From positions 11,782,001 to 11,846,000 of the forward strand of contig NC_088312.1 in assembly GCF_910592395.1 (NCBI RefSeq): a stretch of 64,000 nucleotides of DNA. The letters are read 5' to 3'. The position numbers were made by a program, and so were the translations under genes. Below, in pieces: positions 1 through 10,674 of this stretch (its first letter is position 1; the number at the start of each line of letters is the position of its first letter). The notes below the pieces were generated by a model. The model saw only the letters and a list, made by a program, of their open reading frames with translations, ran no database searches and was not told the DNA's origin. Source of the DNA: Lineus longissimus. Its lineage: Eukaryota > Nemertea > Pilidiophora > Heteronemertea > Lineidae.

Positions 1-1862
1 GTTATCTCTGATCAATTTTTTTCCTGGGGGTCTGAAAAGGGGTGTTTGGGGGTGAAACTTTGGCGCTGAAAGTGTTAATAATCAGAGAGAAAATGATGTT
101 ATCTTATCTACCTCGTGTTGTATTTTGGTTGGACTGAGAGAATTCTTTGCGAGTTGTTCAAGGAAACTTGTTACTGCTTGTTTTGAAGTTTTAATCCGCT
201 AGGTCGACGTATGCTTCCATTGAAGTCTTGTGAATGATATTGTTCTTTCTGACCTTGCAGAATTTGAATCTCGTAATACATGTAGGTGTAGTTTGTTGAA
301 TTTCATCTAGATGTCACCACCCTCTTACTTTAGGAGAATTTGTTGTCCGTATCATAATCACAAGTTACGTTACTGTAAACCAGGAAAAAATATGCGCGTC
401 TATTTTATTTTGCGATTTCATGATATTGCACCTTTGGCATATTTAAAGTGCAGCGTTATGACACCTCTGTAACCATATTTTCAACTAGACTTTTAATTTC
501 ACAGCCATATATTTCCATGATTATCTTTATACCTGAAAGTAAAAGATACCCAAACATTCCTAGATTTTCAGTATGTCTGCACTTGGTGACTAAAGCTAGT
601 ATTTGTTTCAAGGGAAATTGTTGTATAATTATTTGGTGCTAAATTTCAACCATTGACAAATATATTTCTTGCTCGGCACACTATGTTTATCAGCCGATAT
701 CACATGTCTTAAAAAACACTTGCAGATCATCTTGGTCTTATGTCTGAAATCATGATAAATTCAAATTCACTTTCTGTTAAAAGTCTTAAGTTTAGGTCGG
801 GTATTGTAATGATCAAAGGAGGTACCTTTTGAGGGGAGGCCTAGTGACCCCCCCCTTCCATCTAGGGGATTGCCATCTTTGACCCCTTTTTCAGGTACTC
901 AGTTTTTGTACCAAATTACCACTTTAATACATTAATTTCACCATAGTTTCATTATCTACGAGGTTTTATGGCCAATTTTTTCTCATGGATTTTACACCCT
1001 AGTTTTGAACTCACAATGACCCCCTTAACCTAGATAATTGGAAGGGGGGCAGGAGGTACCTTAACTTTAAAGAAATTTGTCTTATTCGCTGAACCAATTC
1101 ACAAAAAATTGCCGATATTCAAATTCTCGAGTCTTGTTTTTTGTCAAATTTAGAATAAGAATGTACTCATCTTGTATAGCATAACATCAAGTAGCTTTGT
1201 ATTTATTTTGTTTTACGTACTGTAATTTATTCTCTTTTAGAATGATCTAATATATTCATGTCTTGGTGAACAACTCTCACTGTGTCTTTTTGTTACAACT
1301 GGGTAGTTACCAAACAAAATTTGATTTTTTTATCACTTTAATGGAGTTATTCTGAATTTTATGTTTGAAAGTTGTCAAATTTGTTCTCTTTATGATAACA
1401 AGCATGTACTGTAAAACCAGTCAGGAGCTGTTATCAGTTCTTGGACAGGACAACCAAGCCTCTGAGTTGATGTTTCTGGCATACAGAATGTGAAGTTACC
1501 TGACAGTATAAATAGAATATGAGTTTTTACATAGTTGTACAGCTGCATTGTCTTAAAGGAAATTTTGTACAAGCAATAAAATGCCCTTCCCGCCCGAGTT
1601 GGCATCAAAGTGATTGATGCGTCATCAAGTCATACGCGAGATTCTGAATGGTATCCTATTGCTGGCCTGTCCACATGCTCAGCAGGCCGTGTCTAGCTCA
1701 CTGATCTGCGCCGGAACTAATAAGGAAACGAGAAGTTTCATTTTCACCACCCTAGAAAAAGAAGGCCGAAATAGTTTCCCTTTGAGGCACTTCAAATTCA
1801 TTTCCCGGCCTGAGCTACATGTAAAATCAAACCTCAGTGCGGCAAGCAGGCGGAATAAAAAT
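1..1862. other. gene-free stretch
   Basis: I see no gene here. Open frames are short, AT-rich and have no recognisable motifs. A run of nine Cs near 848 and G-rich stretches near 25-55 and 1040-1055 are simple-sequence features. The words around 820-850 and 1040-1060 (GGAGGTACC with neighbouring C or G runs) recur, which may mark the edges of an old repeat. No terminal repeats could be established. Confidence 0.5.
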
Positions 1863-1996
1863 ATTATCAATTTTTGGGTTTTAAGCACAAGAGAAAATCT
1901 GTTGAATGAATAATTAAATTGGTATGGCCTAAGTAGTATTTGGGTTTTAAGCACGAGAGAAATCTGTTAAATGAACAATTAATTGGTATGGCCTAA
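1863..1996. repeat. two-copy tandem duplication, about 65-70 bp
   Basis: A stretch beginning near 1870 (TTTGGGTTTTAAGCAC) and ending in GGTATGGCCTAAG is repeated directly after itself, starting near 1938. The second copy has a few substitutions and single-base gaps. No gene is involved. Confidence 0.75.
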
Positions 1997-2265
1997 GCAG
2001 AATTTGCATCTGATATCTTTGTTTGTAGTACTTGATGTTGTGGTTACATTTTGCAGTAACAAGTCAAGTTGTGACTTATTGTTTTTGGTTTGAGAATTAT
2101 CAAACCTCAATCTGTTTTCGTTTGATCTCATTCATACCTTATTGCATTTAGGAGCATTTATCAAATGCAGGGAAGGTTTTTACGGCACTGTAAAAAGTCT
2201 CCCGGGCTACTTTCATGGCATACCGTCAACCGGAAAAATTAAGTCTAGTGACTCTGTCTTCGGCC

Positions 2266-2575
2266 ACAGAGTCCTATGCAGGGTACTCCTGTTTCACACC
2301 CAGTGGGGTCTTTTTCCTTGCCGTGGCATTGACACCAGATACAAGGAACCTCGGTTTCACGTCTCATTTGCTAGACTGTGAAAAGCCAGGATTTTAGTTC
2401 CCAGAAGGCCACGCCGGTTCTTCCAGAAATAAAACCCCGTGCTCTTCTCGGGATTGAACCATGGCCCTATTGCTTGGTAGCCAACAGAGTTAACCACTGG
2501 GTTGTGAGGCTCCTTCATGGCCCTATTGCTTGGTAGCCAACAGAGTTAACCACTGGGTTGTGAGGCTCCTTCAGA
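2266..2575 (-). mobile_element. tRNA-derived SINE-like element, copy 1
   Basis: Read on the minus strand, the right part holds an A-box-like block (CCAGTGGTTAACTCTGTTGG) and a B-box-like GGTTCAATCCC (plus positions near 2450-2460), the internal Pol III promoter layout of tRNA-derived SINEs. The A-box part (about 2456-2514) is repeated directly at 2516-2573. A diverged copy of the same unit, in the same orientation, lies at 32425-32655 and shares blocks such as GACACCAGATACAAGGA and AGAAATAAAACC. The full length and tail are not resolved. It could be a tailless or 5'-truncated SINE. Confidence 0.55.
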
Positions 2576-2580
2576 GTGCA

Positions 2581-3094
2581 AACAACCTGTCATTTGTTTC
2601 AACCTTGTTAGTGATGCTGCTGTAATGAGCAGCGCAAAAATAATAATCCTAAGTTCTTGGTACTGAATATATATGTCAGGATGTGGCATAGAAATAGCTA
2701 GGGAGAGCCAATTGAATTTACAGTACCGCAAAGGTTTTCCGTGCTATAACAAAGTGTTCAATATTTGTTGTGTAAGTGTAAATGTAACATTTTAATACTT
2801 TTTATTGCTTTTTGTAAAAACCATGGTAATTTATGTCATAATGTACTGTACAGCTAGTGCTCGGTAGACTTTGTGTAGAATGGTGGTATTGTGTTCTTGT
2901 TTGACATGTGTGCAATAAAGTAGACATGAAATAAAAAATGAGCGATTTTTTTCTCATTTTATACCTTATTTTCTCTAATAATGATAATAATGTTGAGTTC
3001 TTATGAAGCGTTCTTGTATAGTTCGTGTTTTCCTGTTCAAAGTGCTTTTTGAACCATGTTATTACCCCGGTCTCCGCCGAAATCAAACGGGGGT
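2581..3094. other. gene-free stretch
   Basis: AT-rich sequence with no ORF of note. The plus-strand AATAAA words near 2912 and 2930 have no associated coding sequence. Confidence 0.5.
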
Positions 3095-3290
3095 TTCAAG
3101 GAGTAACCAGATGGTGCTCACTTGAACTCGACCAGTTGGGGAACCAAGCAGTGACTTGGCCGGGAGTCGAACCCACGACCTCCTGATCGTGAGGCCGACT
3201 CCTCCACTGTGCTGCCGCTGCCCAAGGAGCTTGTTCTGATGCCTTCCGCATGTTGTATCCTGGGTGATTGGTGTGGCTAGCCATGCATCA
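3095..3290 (-). mobile_element. tRNA-derived SINE-like element
   Basis: On the minus strand there is an A-box-like block (AGCACAGTGGAGGAGTCGG, plus 3193-3214) followed about 30 bases on by a good B box, GGTTCGACTCC (plus 3163-3173). The spacing is that of a tRNA gene. The surrounding 190 bases do not fold into a complete tRNA with a convincing acceptor stem, so I call it a tRNA-derived retroelement and not a functional tRNA. The strand is set by the A-to-B box order. Confidence 0.6.
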
Positions 3291-3493
3291 TTCCCCTTTA
3301 ACAGTGCAAGTGCGGTTAAAATCTAAACTGGGAGTATGAAATTAAAGGAGGAATATTATATGCATGAATCGAGAACCAATACAATCTCACAGGCTTGTAT
3401 ACTTTTTGGGGGTGTAGGACAGTTCGTTGAACTTATATGGTCTAAAACTGAAAATTTATTCTTCACGGAAAGAGTGATAAAAGATTGTGAATA

Positions 3494-3877
3494 TCTCGGG
3501 TTTCCGTAGTTTGCTATCTCTAACAAAATGGGGAGGGGGGGATACTGTTACAAGGCACTGCCCCTTACTTAACTTGCTGAGCGGGATTGTCTCGGGTTTC
3601 CGTAGTTTGCTATCTCTAACAAAATGGGGAGGGGGGGATACTGTTACAAGGCACTGCCCCTTACTTAACTTGCTGAGCGGGATTGTCTCGGGTTTCCGTA
3701 GTTTGCAATCTCTAACAAAATGGGGAGGGGGGGATACTGTTACAAGGCACTGCCCCTTACTTAACTTGCTGAGCGGGATTGTCTCGGGTTTCCGTAGTTT
3801 GCTATCTCTAACAAAATGGGGAGGGGGGGATACTGTTACAAGGCACTGCCCCTTACTTAACTTGCTGAGGGGATTGC
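3494..3877. repeat. 96-bp tandem repeat, 4 copies, nearly identical
   Basis: The unit starts TCTCGGGTTTCCGTAG and recurs at 3494, 3590, 3686 and 3782, exactly 96 bases apart. I see only one or two substitutions in the first copies, and a small deletion where the last copy ends near 3870. Because 96 is divisible by three and the unit lacks a stop in one frame, the array reads as a 133-residue open frame with a 32-residue period. That frame starts at GTG and has no recognisable domain. Near-identity implies recent expansion or homogenisation. Confidence 0.92.
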
Positions 3878-4456
3878 TAGATTTGTAGATGCTTTCACCA
3901 TTCTATTCAATCATTACCCTAGCAGAGTGGAGGGTGGAGGTGACTACAGGATTTGAGGCTTTACCCGAATATTTTAAAAGTACTCGAGGACGCATCAAAG
4001 AATAAATTCATTGTTAACTAACCACTGCAGGTAGTAATAATTGGGCATTATTGAGACAATACCAAATAAGCTAAACCACAATAAGTTCCTGCAGCACACC
4101 GTGGTTCCAGCAAGGGGACACCATGGGATGATCGTTCACACCTTGATTGTCTTTGCTCCACATGTCTTCGTAAATCCTATTAAATTATTTGAATCCAACA
4201 GGAGTTTAGCAAACTGATTAATATTACAATAAGAACAATAATGAGATTAGTCTGGACCCTATATTGCCAGCATGGTAGCTAAGTCTCTGGGCAATGAGCT
4301 AATTCTGACAAAAATGTTTTTTGGAGAAATTTTATCCAAAATCGGCTGAGAAAATAAGCTAACTGTCACGACTGTTGGGAAAGACTTCTGGCCTAAAAGA
4401 ACAGGCCTGCATAGAGATAATTTGAACAGCTCCGAAGAATACCTGAATTCATCAAT
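3878..4456. other. gene-free stretch
   Basis: No coding signal or repeat was recognised between the 96-bp satellite and the foldback elements. Confidence 0.45.
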
Positions 4457-4556
4457 GGGTGATGTGAATAAAGACAAGAAATTGCTTTAACTCAAAATTC
4501 CATGCATATCTGTCGAAATTGGAAGGAAAATCATTTGTCAGTCTTTATTCATATGA
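4457..4556. mobile_element. short foldback element (GGGTGAT..AATAAAGAC family), copy 1
   Basis: The left end GGGTGATGTGAATAAAGAC is mirrored by GTCTTTATTCATATGA near 4540-4555. The same inverted ends bound a cleaner copy at 60215-60332, which defines the family. The right end here is degenerate, so the boundary is approximate. It is non-coding and non-autonomous. Confidence 0.55.
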
Positions 4557-4559
4557 TTA

Positions 4560-4977
4560 CGGGGCAACTCGGCCTATTACCAACTCGGCCCACCAACTCG
4601 GCCTGGGTTATAAATCATCGGTTTATTGGAATAAGTTTTCCTTATATTGTTTTTTTTTTGTTGCTATATAGGCCTACTATTTATTCATTCCTGGTGGAAA
4701 TTTGAAGAGAATTCATCAAGATTTGGAGAAGAAATCCATGAAATCACAGTCATGAATGTGCATTTGGAGTGCTACCGCGACTTTTCCACACTCGCCGCCG
4801 TTATTTCATGGATTTCTCCTTCAAATCCCAATGAATTTTCTTCAAATTTCCAACGGGAATGAATACATAGTAGGCCTATATATACCAACAAAAAACAAAA
4901 AAATATAAGAAAAACTTATGCCAATAAACCAATGATTTATAACCCATGCCGAGTTGGTAATAGGCCGATTTGGTCAT
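4560..4977. mobile_element. large foldback element with ~200-bp inverted arms
   Basis: The left arm (about 4560-4745) and the right arm (about 4790-4977) are inverted copies with roughly 85-90% identity by eye. Shared landmarks include CGGCCTATTACCAACTCGGC, GGTTATAAATCAT, GGTTTATTGG, TAGGCCTACTAT and GAAATCCATGAAAT. Only a short loop separates the arms. Short open frames inside are mirror images of each other and not genes. It abuts the small foldback element on its left. Confidence 0.75.
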
Positions 4978-5284
4978 ACACCATTCATATCACTCAATGG
5001 ATCGGGAATAACAGTCCAACAAAAGCAAAGAAGAAATCCATTCAACATTTACATATAAAAAACTCATCTTAAAAGAATCTCTTTTCAGATATCAAAGTTT
5101 TATTTGTTGTCATGAATAATAAGATGTGAATTGAACACATATGGTGAATTAAATAAAATAAATATAAGTAACGTAGAAAATCGTACCGTTCACAAAATAT
5201 GCTTGCACTTTTAGTCTTGCACTCTCTGTAGGGCTACAAGTACCGACTTTTCTCCAAAACTGCGATCGGTTGATACTTCTCAAT

Positions 5285-5452
5285 TCTGAAGTCCTGTTAC
5301 TTAGGACACCCATTAACGCGACAGATAATGTATAAGATAATGATACAGTTGAAACGTCACAATGCCACCAAAATAGCAACGAATTTACCTTCATATAGTA
5401 CAAAACTAGTGTCCTCAATAGAGAGGTGTCCCCTAAGGGAGGTCCCACTGTA
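5285..5452. mobile_element. ~170-bp MITE family 1, diverged copy
   Basis: The right end (GTGTCCTCAATAGAGAGGTG, then GGTCCCACTGTA) matches the terminal repeat of a family with better copies at 29564, 30162, 40376, 48142, 50031 and 58693. The left end is eroded (TTACTTAGGACACCC). The interior differs from other copies. Confidence 0.6.
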
Positions 5453-5851
5453 ATAATTATCATTACTGATGTTCTAGTTACCGTCGGCCGCCGTAGCCAT
5501 GATTGAGGGGATCGTTTTCCAGAAAAACAAAATTAACTCGCTGTCAATTTTAAAAATGAATGCGACCCCTTTCCCCACGAGGACCCCAGAGGCGACCCCG
5601 CCATGTCTACGCCAATGGTTAGGCGCACAATTTCAATGATCGGCAAAAATTGGTCGACTTTGGTCCACTGTCCACCGATATGCAATGTCTCACTCCATAG
5701 TGTGCCGGGACAGGACTCTGTTATGTCCTAGTATGATGGTAAATAGTACCTACATGTAAACTATGAGATAACGAAGACATGAAACCGAAGTGTCTTTCAA
5801 CAACGAACTAAAATGTCTCCATCACAGTAAAGTTCGGGGCATGACACTTGT
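5453..5851 (-). other. 3' flank / probable 3' UTR of the bHLH gene
   Basis: There is no ORF here. This lies directly downstream (minus strand) of the bHLH stop codon. The nearest minus-strand AATAAA that I see is the plus-strand TTTATT at 5098-5103, about 750 bases past the stop and beyond a MITE. The transcript end is therefore uncertain. Confidence 0.35.
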
Positions 5852-6403
5852 TCATTTGTAGCCAAAGTTAAAGATTTGGGACAGCCTTTGATCACTTATT
5901 CCGTCTAAGAAGTCCATGTCAAGTTTTGAAATAGCTTGTTGTAACACTGGTGAAGATTTCTCCATACTTTCCCGGCTATCATTCTCGAGCTCACTGAACA
6001 CGTCACTATTAGTCCCGCTGCTCGTCTCGAGAGGTCCAGCTCCGGTGGGGACGTAATCCCTGTCCGTATTGTCACAACCATTGTAGTCCTTATCGTCACC
6101 AACATTACTGACATTCCCACAATTACTGCCCTCGTGAAAAACGTTGTCCTCGCCAACAATGTCAAGTAAGTCATTGATATAACTGATTGCACCACGTAAA
6201 ATGTCAATTTTCTGTATCTTTTCGTTTGCGTCTCCGCCAGGGATGTGACGGGACAACTGGACGAATGCGGAGTTGACGGCCTCGACGCGCCGCCGCTCGC
6301 GCGCGTTCCGTCTTTCGACAGCCTCCGCTGATCTTTCCGAATGCGGAACGTGACGCCTGCTTCGTTTGCGGGGCTTCTGGATCTTTGTTAGTTTGGCATC
6401 CAT
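5852..6403 (-). CDS. Group A bHLH transcription factor, Achaete-scute-like
   Basis: This is a 183-residue open frame on the minus strand from ATG (6403-6401) to TGA (5854-5852). Residues about 31-82 form a bHLH domain: the basic region contains RRNARERRRV, helix 1 contains VNSAFVQLSRHIP, the loop is GGDAN, and helix 2 runs KIDILRGAISYINDL. Loop length and the phrases RHIP-GG-AN-K and LR-AI-YI-L align without gaps to Achaete-scute proteins; the family normally reads RERNRV in the basic region, and here the N is R. Before the domain is a basic stretch (KPRKRSRRH), a plausible nuclear localisation signal. The C-terminal 95 residues are acidic and Ser/Asn/Asp-rich, ending DFLDGISDQRLSQIFNF. Family members heterodimerise with E proteins on E-boxes and act in neural or sensory precursor specification. 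That role is inferred from the family. The gene is single-exon as modelled; see the possible upstream exon at 6468-6650. Exact orthology is not settled. Confidence 0.85.
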   Translation of the reverse strand: MDAKLTKIQKPRKRSRRHVPHSERSAEAVERRNARERRRVEAVNSAFVQLSRHIPGGDANEKIQKIDILRGAISYINDLLDIVGEDNVFHEGSNCGNVSNVGDDKDYNGCDNTDRDYVPTGAGPLETSSGTNSDVFSELENDSRESMEKSSPVLQQAISKLDMDFLDGISDQRLSQIFNFGYK

Positions 6404-6467
6404 CTATGAATCAGATGACGAAATGTCCACGTATTATGGAAACGATGATCACTCAAATAGTTCTCAC

Positions 6468-6650
6468 CTCGATGTATTTCTCCTGACGAATATCTATTTC
6501 GCCGGAAACGCGAAAGTTGTCCTGCACCCTGACAAAAGTATTCACTGCAGCCGATTGTTTCCTGATGATGTCGATGTCCCTCAGCTCCGAGTCGTAAACT
6601 GTCTTGCCGTTCTTGTGAGCGGAATTGCGAGAAACTGCGGCGTCCACCCT
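6468..6650 (-). CDS. possible upstream coding exon of the bHLH gene (hypothetical)
   Basis: On the minus strand an open frame (stop at 6653-6651) runs about 60 codons to GAG|GTGAGA at 6468/6467. A 64-base intron (6467-6404) ending TTCATAG would join it in phase 0 directly to the ATG of the bHLH frame. The residues look non-random (for example SELRDIDIIRKQSAAVNTF, then EIDIRQEKYIE). However, no ATG lies in this frame, so a further exon or a non-coding 5' exon would be needed, and the putative intron has a weak pyrimidine tract. Achaete-scute genes are usually intronless. It may equally be 5' UTR. Confidence 0.3.
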
Positions 6651-6653
6651 TCA

Positions 6654-9600
6654 CAAGTTCTTCCGAGGTCACACAAAATGCGGATGCGAAAGGCTCGTTT
6701 CTGCCGAATAGTCAGATTGATGTCACCACTGCCAGGTTGTTGCTAGTGGCAATTGTTTTTGCTACTATTTGGTGTAAAACCCGTCTGCCAACTTTTCTCG
6801 ATCCGATTTCGATTCGGAATTTCGTCACTAATGAAGTTGCATTTTCACGAAATGTCCTTAAAGGTTTGTCCGGAAATGGTTAAATTCTGAAATTGTTCCC
6901 AAATATATAGGCGAATCAATCGACTAATTAAAAGCCAATTATACAATTAAAAACACCTCTGAAACACCCACCGCCATAATGTTATCAGATCCAGTAGAGA
7001 AACCCCATCGGGGCGCAATGTTCAAAAATCGAAATCATAAGCCAATTAAAATTACATGTACTTTGTCTCATCAACACGTTTTTATCAACCCAGGGGTCCG
7101 AGTTGGCCCTTTTCTGTCCATGCGTGCGGATTTTCTGATGTTGGCTAATTTTTGGGGCCCCTGTGGTGGCATGAGGGACCCCGATCCCGATTTTGCGGCC
7201 GCACTGCGGGAACTCCACCAAAAACTTTATAATCTCTTCAAGCCAAATGGATTCAGAGGGTTATTGCCTTTTTAGACAAAAACACAGAAAAGGTTACTTT
7301 TTCGGTCTGAAATGCGGCGAAGGTTCACCCCATTTGGAGGGTTTTGATAAGGTCCCCGTGCCATTAAAAATTATTACGCACAACCTGCTGGTCTAAAATC
7401 CCCCCCCCCCCCCCCCCCCGTGCCAAACTCTTCCTTCGGGCACTATCAGCAGCGCCCCTGTGACAGAGGTTGCGCCCGTAACCCGAATACCTGCAATACC
7501 TCAGTGAGACTAAACGCGGTAGAATCCCCGGGAAACTATATCCCAGGACCTGACAGATTCCCCTGCCACAGAGCGATGTGACCGGGATCTAAAATCTATT
7601 CTATAAGTTGTCCAGGAAGAATCTAAGTGTAAGACATGATCAAGACATCGGTCTCTCTATAGTTATAAATAATTATCTGAACAAAAACAGTGAACACTGG
7701 AGTCTATCAAGCGGTTGGAATACGTGTACTTTATTCACACCGGTGTAAAAGTAGAAAGTGTCCCCCCTGGAAAAAGTGTCCGGGCCTATTGTATTCTAAC
7801 AGATTATGGCATATAGTTCTATAGAGGCCATGGCTGTCAATAGCTCAGCGCATAATAGAATACTTTGTTTCCGGACATTTTATCCTATGACATTTTAAAC
7901 TTCTACACCGGCACCATCACATCGAGAAAGTCGGAACGGCTCTTGACTGTTTTTACCTTATTGTACAGCCGACATACAACTTTGAATTGAATTGAAAAGC
8001 TGTAAGGACCATTGTTCCTTTCGGGACTTGATCAACTTTCAAACCGGTGCAGCATTATTAAATTCCCCTGGGTAAAGTGTCCTTCCCAATATTGCGTGTG
8101 GATGGATTATGGTATGATAGTCAGGTTCTACAGAGACTGATACATTCACGCCGGCTCTATGCCGACACCCTGTCCTCAGTTTAGTACATGTACCATTACA
8201 AGTTACATGTGCATGTATTATCAGGTGGAAATATGTTAACTTACACAATTGATATAAAATTATTATTTCTAATTCATAAGTCACTGGGCGACTTAATGTT
8301 TGTCAAACACAACCCACTCCCGTGGCCTCCACGGCAAACTTGTATTGTCTTATAATTAATTGGTTTGTTTGTACACAAGGTAATGGACACGATGTATAGG
8401 GTCGGCACGTCACAAGGTTGTACCACCACGTGTGGCTGGACCACTTCCTTGAGGGGTCTCGCAGCGATGGTGGCGGGGCTCCATTTGAGGCTCCATTTGA
8501 TCAAAGCCGAAAGCGCTGCACGTTCATTTTTCATTTTAAGATATTTAGTTTACAGCTGGAAAAAAAATTGGACGATTGGACGAGACCCCAGAGAATACCT
8601 AAGCTAGTCATAGCTTCAGAGAAAGTCGCGAATGCATCTTGACCATCACAAATACATGTAGATGAGCGCATTACAATTATGTGAATTTCAACTAAGCTTC
8701 AAGATCTGAGATGCGGGATGGAGAGTGGAATAATTTCAAATTGCGCCTATACATGTAAAGTAAAAGTAAAGTTTGTTTGTTTATTATAGTGTCACCCCTA
8801 ATGAAAGGGCCAGCCAGCTTTTGGCTTATGAGACACTCTTTACTTCCAAACCCCTATCTGTGTATCCCATGTAGCTGTTGCGTGGACAGACACTTATTTT
8901 CACCGCGTCATGTGTGTCATACCTGAAGAATATAAGCTATCAAAAATGTCGAAGAATTCCCTTTTTAAGATGTTTTGAGGTTGGCCTCAGCTGTGGTGCA
9001 GCTTTCTGGCTCCATCCAACTCTTTGTTCTTCAAAGTCCGACTTCTCGACAGATTTTTGACAGTTTTTTCTCCCTACTTTGATATGATATCCATCAAGTT
9101 GCAGCACTCAGAAAAAGCTTTGGTGACAAACTGGGAGCAGTTTACAGGTAGTCCGGAGTGTCGTTATGGCACCAGTTATTTCAATATACTCCGCCTCTCC
9201 ATATTTCTAACCACATAAGAGTAAAAAGCCTGGTCTTAGGACGCTGGAGTACAGACGCCATGACGGGGACGCATTTTTGTTCTTGTGCGGGTCAACGACC
9301 ACATAGCATTTTGTAAACATTGCAAGCCCATGCAAAAGTATATACTGCACATTGTAGATCGAGCTTTGTGTCACAAATATAACTTGTTATGCATGGAGTC
9401 ACAATGGGTTGTAATGAGCAGATGTTGACCTGCTATACATTATTCTTTTCACCATTTCAAACCGTTACAATGTGATGATAATGGCAGCTTGTTCGGCGGT
9501 GACCCTGAGCCAAGCAAGCTAGGACAGGACGATAATCCGCTTCTTACTTTAAGCGAAAAAAAACATATGGAAAGTTCGCATTATATGTGCCAGGCCTGGA

Positions 9601-9798
9601 TACGATTTATGACGGCTCCGTTTTAGCATTTCTGGTTGAGCACTGAGGGAAGCACGTATATATATATATATATAGACGACCAGCTGATCAAGTTCATTGG
9701 TTGGATATCGAACAACCTGTCGAGGAGACGGTATCGCCGGAGGAGGAGGCACCGAAAATTGAGGTAAGATCTATTAAAGTCGTCTCAGGTAGTGTCTG
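6654..9798. other. gene-free stretch
   Basis: No gene is supported. Open frames at 6979-7396, 8039-8642 and 8878-9218 overlap in several frames and show no motifs. A run of about 20 Cs (around 7399-7419) and a short TA microsatellite (about 9657-9674) are present. This is part of the interval between the divergently transcribed bHLH and Patched/Dispatched-like genes, so regulatory sequence is expected, but I cannot point to specific elements. Confidence 0.45.
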
Positions 9799-9914
9799 GT
9801 TGTGACTTTGTCCTCATCAGACAGATGTTGGAAGAACGAAAACTATAATCGAGACTGGTATTCTTGTTGTGACTTTTTCGTCATCAGACAGATCTTGGAG
9901 GAACGAAAACTAAA
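9799..9914. repeat. two-copy tandem duplication, ~67 bp
   Basis: The word TTGTGACTTTGTCCTCATC, then CAGACAGATGTTGGAAGAACG and AAAACTA, recurs from about 9866 as TTGTGACTTTTTCGTCATC, CAGACAGATCTTGGAGGAACG, AAAACTA. The two copies differ at a handful of positions. Confidence 0.75.
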
Positions 9915-10537
9915 GTCAAACAGCGCGGAATCTCTCTTCATAGATAAGGATTATTGTTATCGTCACAACATGGGTCATGTTGGCTCTCTACCGCGCAAAC
10001 GAGCGATTGAAATCGCTGCTACGTTATACATGTACGTACTTGTCGCCCATAGCTGCGAAAACAATCGCAGGTCGCAGTGATTTTGATCGCTCGTCTGCCC
10101 TGCGCTTTAGGTCCATCATAGAAGGAACGGTATGTCGGGGGTACTATTTTCACAGTACCAAAAAGGGAATGGAGGGGGAGGGTGATTACTCCGCTGTTCA
10201 GACAATTTCGGAAAGAATACAATCAATCTTAACAATAAGTTATACAATTTAATTAGCAACTCAAAAACTGTAAATGAATTACATGACCTATTTCGATGAG
10301 CCCCGTAGAGCGACCACGATGAAGATGATGATGGACGAAGCTTCATCCATCATCGTCTTCCTTTTCGGAGCTCATCTAAATAGGTCACGGAGTATACTAT
10401 GACTGTGTACAGGATGACCCAAACACATTCATAATACAACTGCACATACTTGGAAACATGGGACAGATGTTTTCTGATAGATCCCAACAGATATTTTGTG
10501 AAAGAAACTATTATGTTCCATTGATAATGAAAAAATC

Positions 10538-10674
10538 AATAGAAAGTGGTCAATGCCCTGAACCATTCTCCACAGCTGACATAAGAACCACAACTATCAC
10601 TGCGCCGGAGAGTGGCCAATAGAAAGTGGTCAATGCCCTGAACCATTCTCCACAGCAGACATATGAACCACGGT
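10538..10674. repeat. 79-bp direct duplication bordering the GCCTT satellite
   Basis: The segment CAATAGAAAGTGGTCAATGC, followed by CCTGAACCATTCTCCACAGC, occurs near 10538 and again near 10617. Between them lies AACCACAACTATCACTGCGC-CGGAGAGTGGCC. That phrase appears once more at about 12239-12270, directly after the second satellite. It therefore flanks the composite region 10.54-12.27 kb on both sides in the same orientation. Confidence 0.75.

Noticed and set aside
3155-3220. Functional tRNA gene on the minus strand
   Set aside because: The A and B boxes are good, but no full acceptor and anticodon stem pairing could be drawn and there is no Pol III T-run at the expected place, so it is treated as SINE-derived.
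3487-3888. 133-residue repeat protein
   Set aside because: The open frame follows from a 96-bp unit with no stop in one frame. It starts at GTG, has no signal or domain, and sits in satellite DNA.
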